From the NCBI GenBank assembly GCA_965249005.1, contig CBDFLD010000014.1:1-64000 (forward strand): DNA of 64,000 bases, in the 5' to 3' direction. Under the pieces are notes generated by a model. The model saw only the letters and a list, made by a program, of their open reading frames with translations. It was not told the DNA's origin and ran no database searches. Positions 63,368 to 64,000 of this stretch are shown here, piece after piece. Every line of letters begins with the position of its first letter. Position 1 is the stretch's first letter. Source of the DNA: CBDFLD01 sp965249005 (GTDB lineage Bacteria > Acidobacteriota > UBA6911). Position numbers and translations under genes: made by a program.

Positions 63368-64000
63368 TCAATAGCGGTAGAGGAAGTCGACTTTATTCAG
63401 GAGGGCCCACTGGAGATCTTCCAGCCCTTCGGTTCTATTCCGTTTGAGGGCTTTCAACGAAATCTCCGCTTCAAGGGAGGTGGGAAAACGACTCAAGGTG
63501 CTGAGGAAGATGGACTCGACGCGCTCGGCGTCGGTCAGGGCTTCATCGGAGAGCAGGGCCGCGACCTTGGAATCATAGATGTGAAGCACACGGGAGGTCA
63601 CAAAGCCGTGGTTCATCATGTTTAAAGCTTGGAGCACGCTTGCCTCACCGGACCTGAGATTCGGTCCACGGTCTCCCCTTAGAAAGGCAGCCAGTATCGG
63701 GTCGGCATAATTGTGCGTGAAGCGAACGCCAAGCCCGGTCTCGGGTAGTTGCATCGCCTGGTACACGACCTTCTGGGGCTCGTAGCCCAAAACGAGAAAG
63801 GGGTGCGAAAAACCGGTGGCGCTTCCAACCGCATCGAGGACTTCCTCTGCCCAGAGCCGGCGTGCATACTTGCGCGCAAAATAGGGCGTATACTCCAGCC
63901 GCCATTCGCCCGGGAAACGCGACGAGAGCTGATACGCACTGGAGTTGGCAATCTGTCGAAAAACGTGCCGTATGCTGAAACCGCTCTGAATGAAGTCATC
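63368..64000 (-). CDS. DUF1553-domain protein, C-terminal part (runs off the window)
   Basis: In frame to the last base of the window; 211 codons visible. The DUF1553 signature is clear: FIQSGFSIRHVFRQIANSSAYQLSSRF, YFARKYARRLWAEEVLDAVGSATG, VLQALNMMNHGF and the ending EDLQWALLNKVDFLYRY. The missing upstream part presumably carries PSCyt1/DUF1549 domains like the gene at 5433-8594. Upstream of the malate synthase, same strand. Confidence 0.85.
   Translation of the reverse strand, partial: DDFIQSGFSIRHVFRQIANSSAYQLSSRFPGEWRLEYTPYFARKYARRLWAEEVLDAVGSATGFSHPFLVLGYEPQKVVYQAMQLPETGLGVRFTHNYADPILAAFLRGDRGPNLRSGEASVLQALNMMNHGFVTSRVLHIYDSKVAALLSDEALTDAERVESIFLSTLSRFPTSLEAEISLKALKRNRTEGLEDLQWALLNKVDFLYRY

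Overview
The window looks like a chromosomal segment of an acidobacterium (Acidobacteriota), probably from a metagenome-derived or little-studied lineage. The main reasons are a secreted VWFA protein of the kind named 'VWFA-related Acidobacterial domain' (40.7-42.6 kb), DUF1501 and DUF1549/DUF1553 'planctomycete cytochrome' genes, a SpoIVB-S55 secreted protein, CRTAC1/ASPIC-UnbV and multiheme-cytochrome/TPR genes, and several PQQ-type beta-propellers. The DNA is moderately GC-rich. I saw no rRNA genes, CRISPR array or prophage. One tRNA (Gly-GCC) is present.

Layout. 1-10.6 kb is a pile of mobile elements: an IS21 (istA, istB and a third small ORF), a decayed IS91-like element, a DUF1501/DUF1549 gene pair, the first 18 codons of a broken SDR gene, an IS256 element with a perfect 8-bp target duplication, and a second truncated copy of the IS91 end. 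The tRNA-Gly marks the edge of this zone. 11-26 kb is housekeeping: yraN, cysS, an ArnT-like glycosyltransferase, groES-groEL under a CIRCE operator, a Fis-like regulator overlapping cvpA, a YdjM-like membrane protein, purC, smc, an alpha/beta-hydrolase-like protein and mobA. 26-34 kb holds a secreted S55 protein and a secreted propeller protein, an ECF sigma/anti-sigma pair with its own likely promoter, and an RDD membrane protein. 34-37.6 kb is a partial complex I operon (nuoA-nuoC-nuoG-nuoH, without nuoB, D, E, F or I-N). 37.9-46.4 kb is a minus-strand series: an acyl-activating enzyme-ACP-PlsC fusion, the VWFA protein, a GT2 glycosyltransferase, an aldo/keto reductase, an aspartoacylase-like enzyme and a CBS protein. 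46.6-53.4 kb holds a probable two-subunit acyl-CoA dehydrogenase and three PQQ-type propellers. An IS1380 element (about 54-55.8 kb) abuts a CRTAC1/multiheme cytochrome operon. The window ends with a radical SAM gene, a malate synthase and the 3' end of a second DUF1553 gene.

How the genes work together. The secreted part (DUF1501/DUF1549 proteins, PQQ propellers, CRTAC1, multiheme cytochrome, VWFA protein) suggests a heterotrophic soil or sediment bacterium with much envelope-located redox and polymer handling. The acyl-CoA dehydrogenase pair, the acyl-ligase/PlsC fusion and malate synthase fit growth on acyl chains or C2 units. Nothing here forms an obvious new defence system. The least explained items are a 124-bp two-copy intergenic element whose hairpin shows a compensatory base change, the split complex I operon, the palindrome inside the S55 promoter, and the extra IS21 ORF.
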